Source: Clostridiaceae bacterium (GTDB lineage Bacteria > Bacillota > Clostridia > Oscillospirales > Acutalibacteraceae). From it: DNA of 5,990 bases. Every line of letters starts with the position of its first letter. The first letter of the stretch is position 1. This document shows positions 5,468 to 5,990 of this stretch, one piece after another. Below the pieces are notes generated by a model that did not search any database, was not told the origin of the DNA, and was given only the letters and a program-made list of their open reading frames with translations. Position numbers and translations under genes: made by a program. The DNA lies in NCBI GenBank assembly GCA_904501675.1, contig CAJGCL010000114.1, positions 1 through 5,990 of the forward strand, written 5' to 3'.

Positions 5468-5566
5468 GTAAACAATTATTAAATTTTGGTAAATGCAGGT
5501 ATGTTTACTATTCAAAATTCTGTCAATAATTTTTATGGTACATATTTTAACAAAGGAGCTTTAAGA
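5468..5566. other. Intergenic region upstream of sigG, A/T-rich
   Basis: This is the sigG-proximal part of the divergent gap between the small membrane-protein promoter and sigG. It must contain the sigG promoter unless sigG is read from further upstream. On the plus strand I see a GTATG at 5499-5503 and a CATATTT at 5541-5547, but neither pairs at proper spacing with a good partner for sigma-F, sigma-G or sigma-A. No hairpin or open frame of note is visible. Confidence 0.5.
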
Positions 5567-5990
5567 ATGTACTATAACAAGGTCGAAATTTGCGGAATTG
5601 ACACAAGCAGTTTAAAAACACTTACAGAAAAGGAGAAAACAGAGCTTATTGAAAAAGCAAGGCAAGGAGACAAATATTCAAGAGACAAATTAGTTACAGG
5701 AAATTTGAGACTTGTGCTAAGCGTTATACAGCGCTTTGCAAACAGAGGAGAAAACCCTGATGATTTATTTCAGGTTGGCTGCATAGGTCTTATGAAAGCT
5801 ATTGACAATTTTGATACAAGCCACGATGTGCGTTTCTCCACATACGCTGTTCCTATGATTATCGGAGAAGTTCGCAGATATCTCAGGGATAACAATCCTG
5901 TAAGGGTCAGCCGTTCGATGAGAGATACTGCTTATCACGCTATGCAAGCAAGAGAAAAGCTAAGTAACGAATTGAACAGAGAACCTACTA
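5567..5990 (+). CDS. sigG: RNA polymerase sporulation sigma factor sigma-G (5' part, cut by window edge)
   Basis: Sigma-G drives late gene expression in the forespore, including spoVA-type genes. The visible 141 residues begin MYYNKVEICGIDTSSL, the characteristic sigma-G N-terminus (B. subtilis MSRNKVEICGVDTSKL). Region 2 follows: NLRLVLSVIQRFANRG (46-61), the core-binding DDLFQVGCIGLMKAIDNFD (65-83), and the -10 recognition part RFSTYAVPMIIGEVRRYLRDN (89-109, split around 99). Region 3 starts with PVRVSRSMRD (111-120). About 115 residues, including region 4, lie beyond the edge. AAAGGAG (5552-5558) sits eight bases before the ATG. In Clostridia and Bacillus it often follows spoIIGA-sigE; here the upstream neighbour is instead the divergent 59-residue gene. 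I could not identify a convincing promoter in the gap. Confidence 0.95.
   Translation, partial: MYYNKVEICGIDTSSLKTLTEKEKTELIEKARQGDKYSRDKLVTGNLRLVLSVIQRFANRGENPDDLFQVGCIGLMKAIDNFDTSHDVRFSTYAVPMIIGEVRRYLRDNNPVRVSRSMRDTAYHAMQAREKLSNELNREPT

Noticed and set aside
5765..5947. Minus-strand frame inside sigG
   Set aside because: Antisense to the conserved region 2 of sigma-G.
1..5990. CRISPR array, insertion sequence or prophage signal
   Set aside because: No regularly spaced repeats, transposase fragments, terminal inverted repeats or target duplications are visible.

Overview
The window looks like a chromosomal segment from a low-to-moderate GC, spore-forming Clostridia bacterium, perhaps of the Ruminococcus/Oscillospirales type. 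The evidence is an A/T-rich sequence with strong AGGAGG-type ribosome binding sites, a SpoVAE protein, an unmistakable sigma-G protein, and a Firmicutes-style rRNA leader. The genus is inference; no rRNA body or other marker is inside the window.

Layout, left to right. Positions 1-372 contain no gene of the usual size. On the minus strand they hold two near-consensus sigma-A promoters in tandem (P1 at 335-363, P2 at 188-216), followed by a hairpin-rich leader running off the left edge. This looks like the control region of an rRNA operon whose 16S gene starts just outside. A 39-codon open frame lies exactly between the two promoters.

Positions 373-4657 are a tightly packed minus-strand gene run, in transcription order: a divergent LytR-CpsA-Psr-like membrane protein, a membrane-anchored transglutaminase-like protein, then folE, folP, folB and folK. 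Junctions overlap or are only 3-14 bases long, so this is probably one operon, with a candidate promoter at 4707-4735. The four fol genes give GTP cyclohydrolase I, dihydropteroate synthase, dihydroneopterin aldolase and HPPK, which is most of the pterin branch of folate synthesis. I see no terminator between folK and the rRNA promoters.

Positions 4771-5396 hold a stand-alone spoVAE with a sigma-G-like promoter, a strong intrinsic terminator, and a 59-residue single-pass membrane protein with its own strong extended -10 promoter. Divergent from the latter, sigG starts at 5567 on the plus strand and is cut by the right edge.

Together the window joins a housekeeping block (folate and rRNA) to a late-sporulation block (spoVAE and sigG). 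I did not find a clear novel multi-gene system. The least-explained items are the small frame between the rRNA promoters, the degenerate LCP-like protein paired with a transglutaminase-like protein upstream of folate genes, and the small CxC membrane protein.
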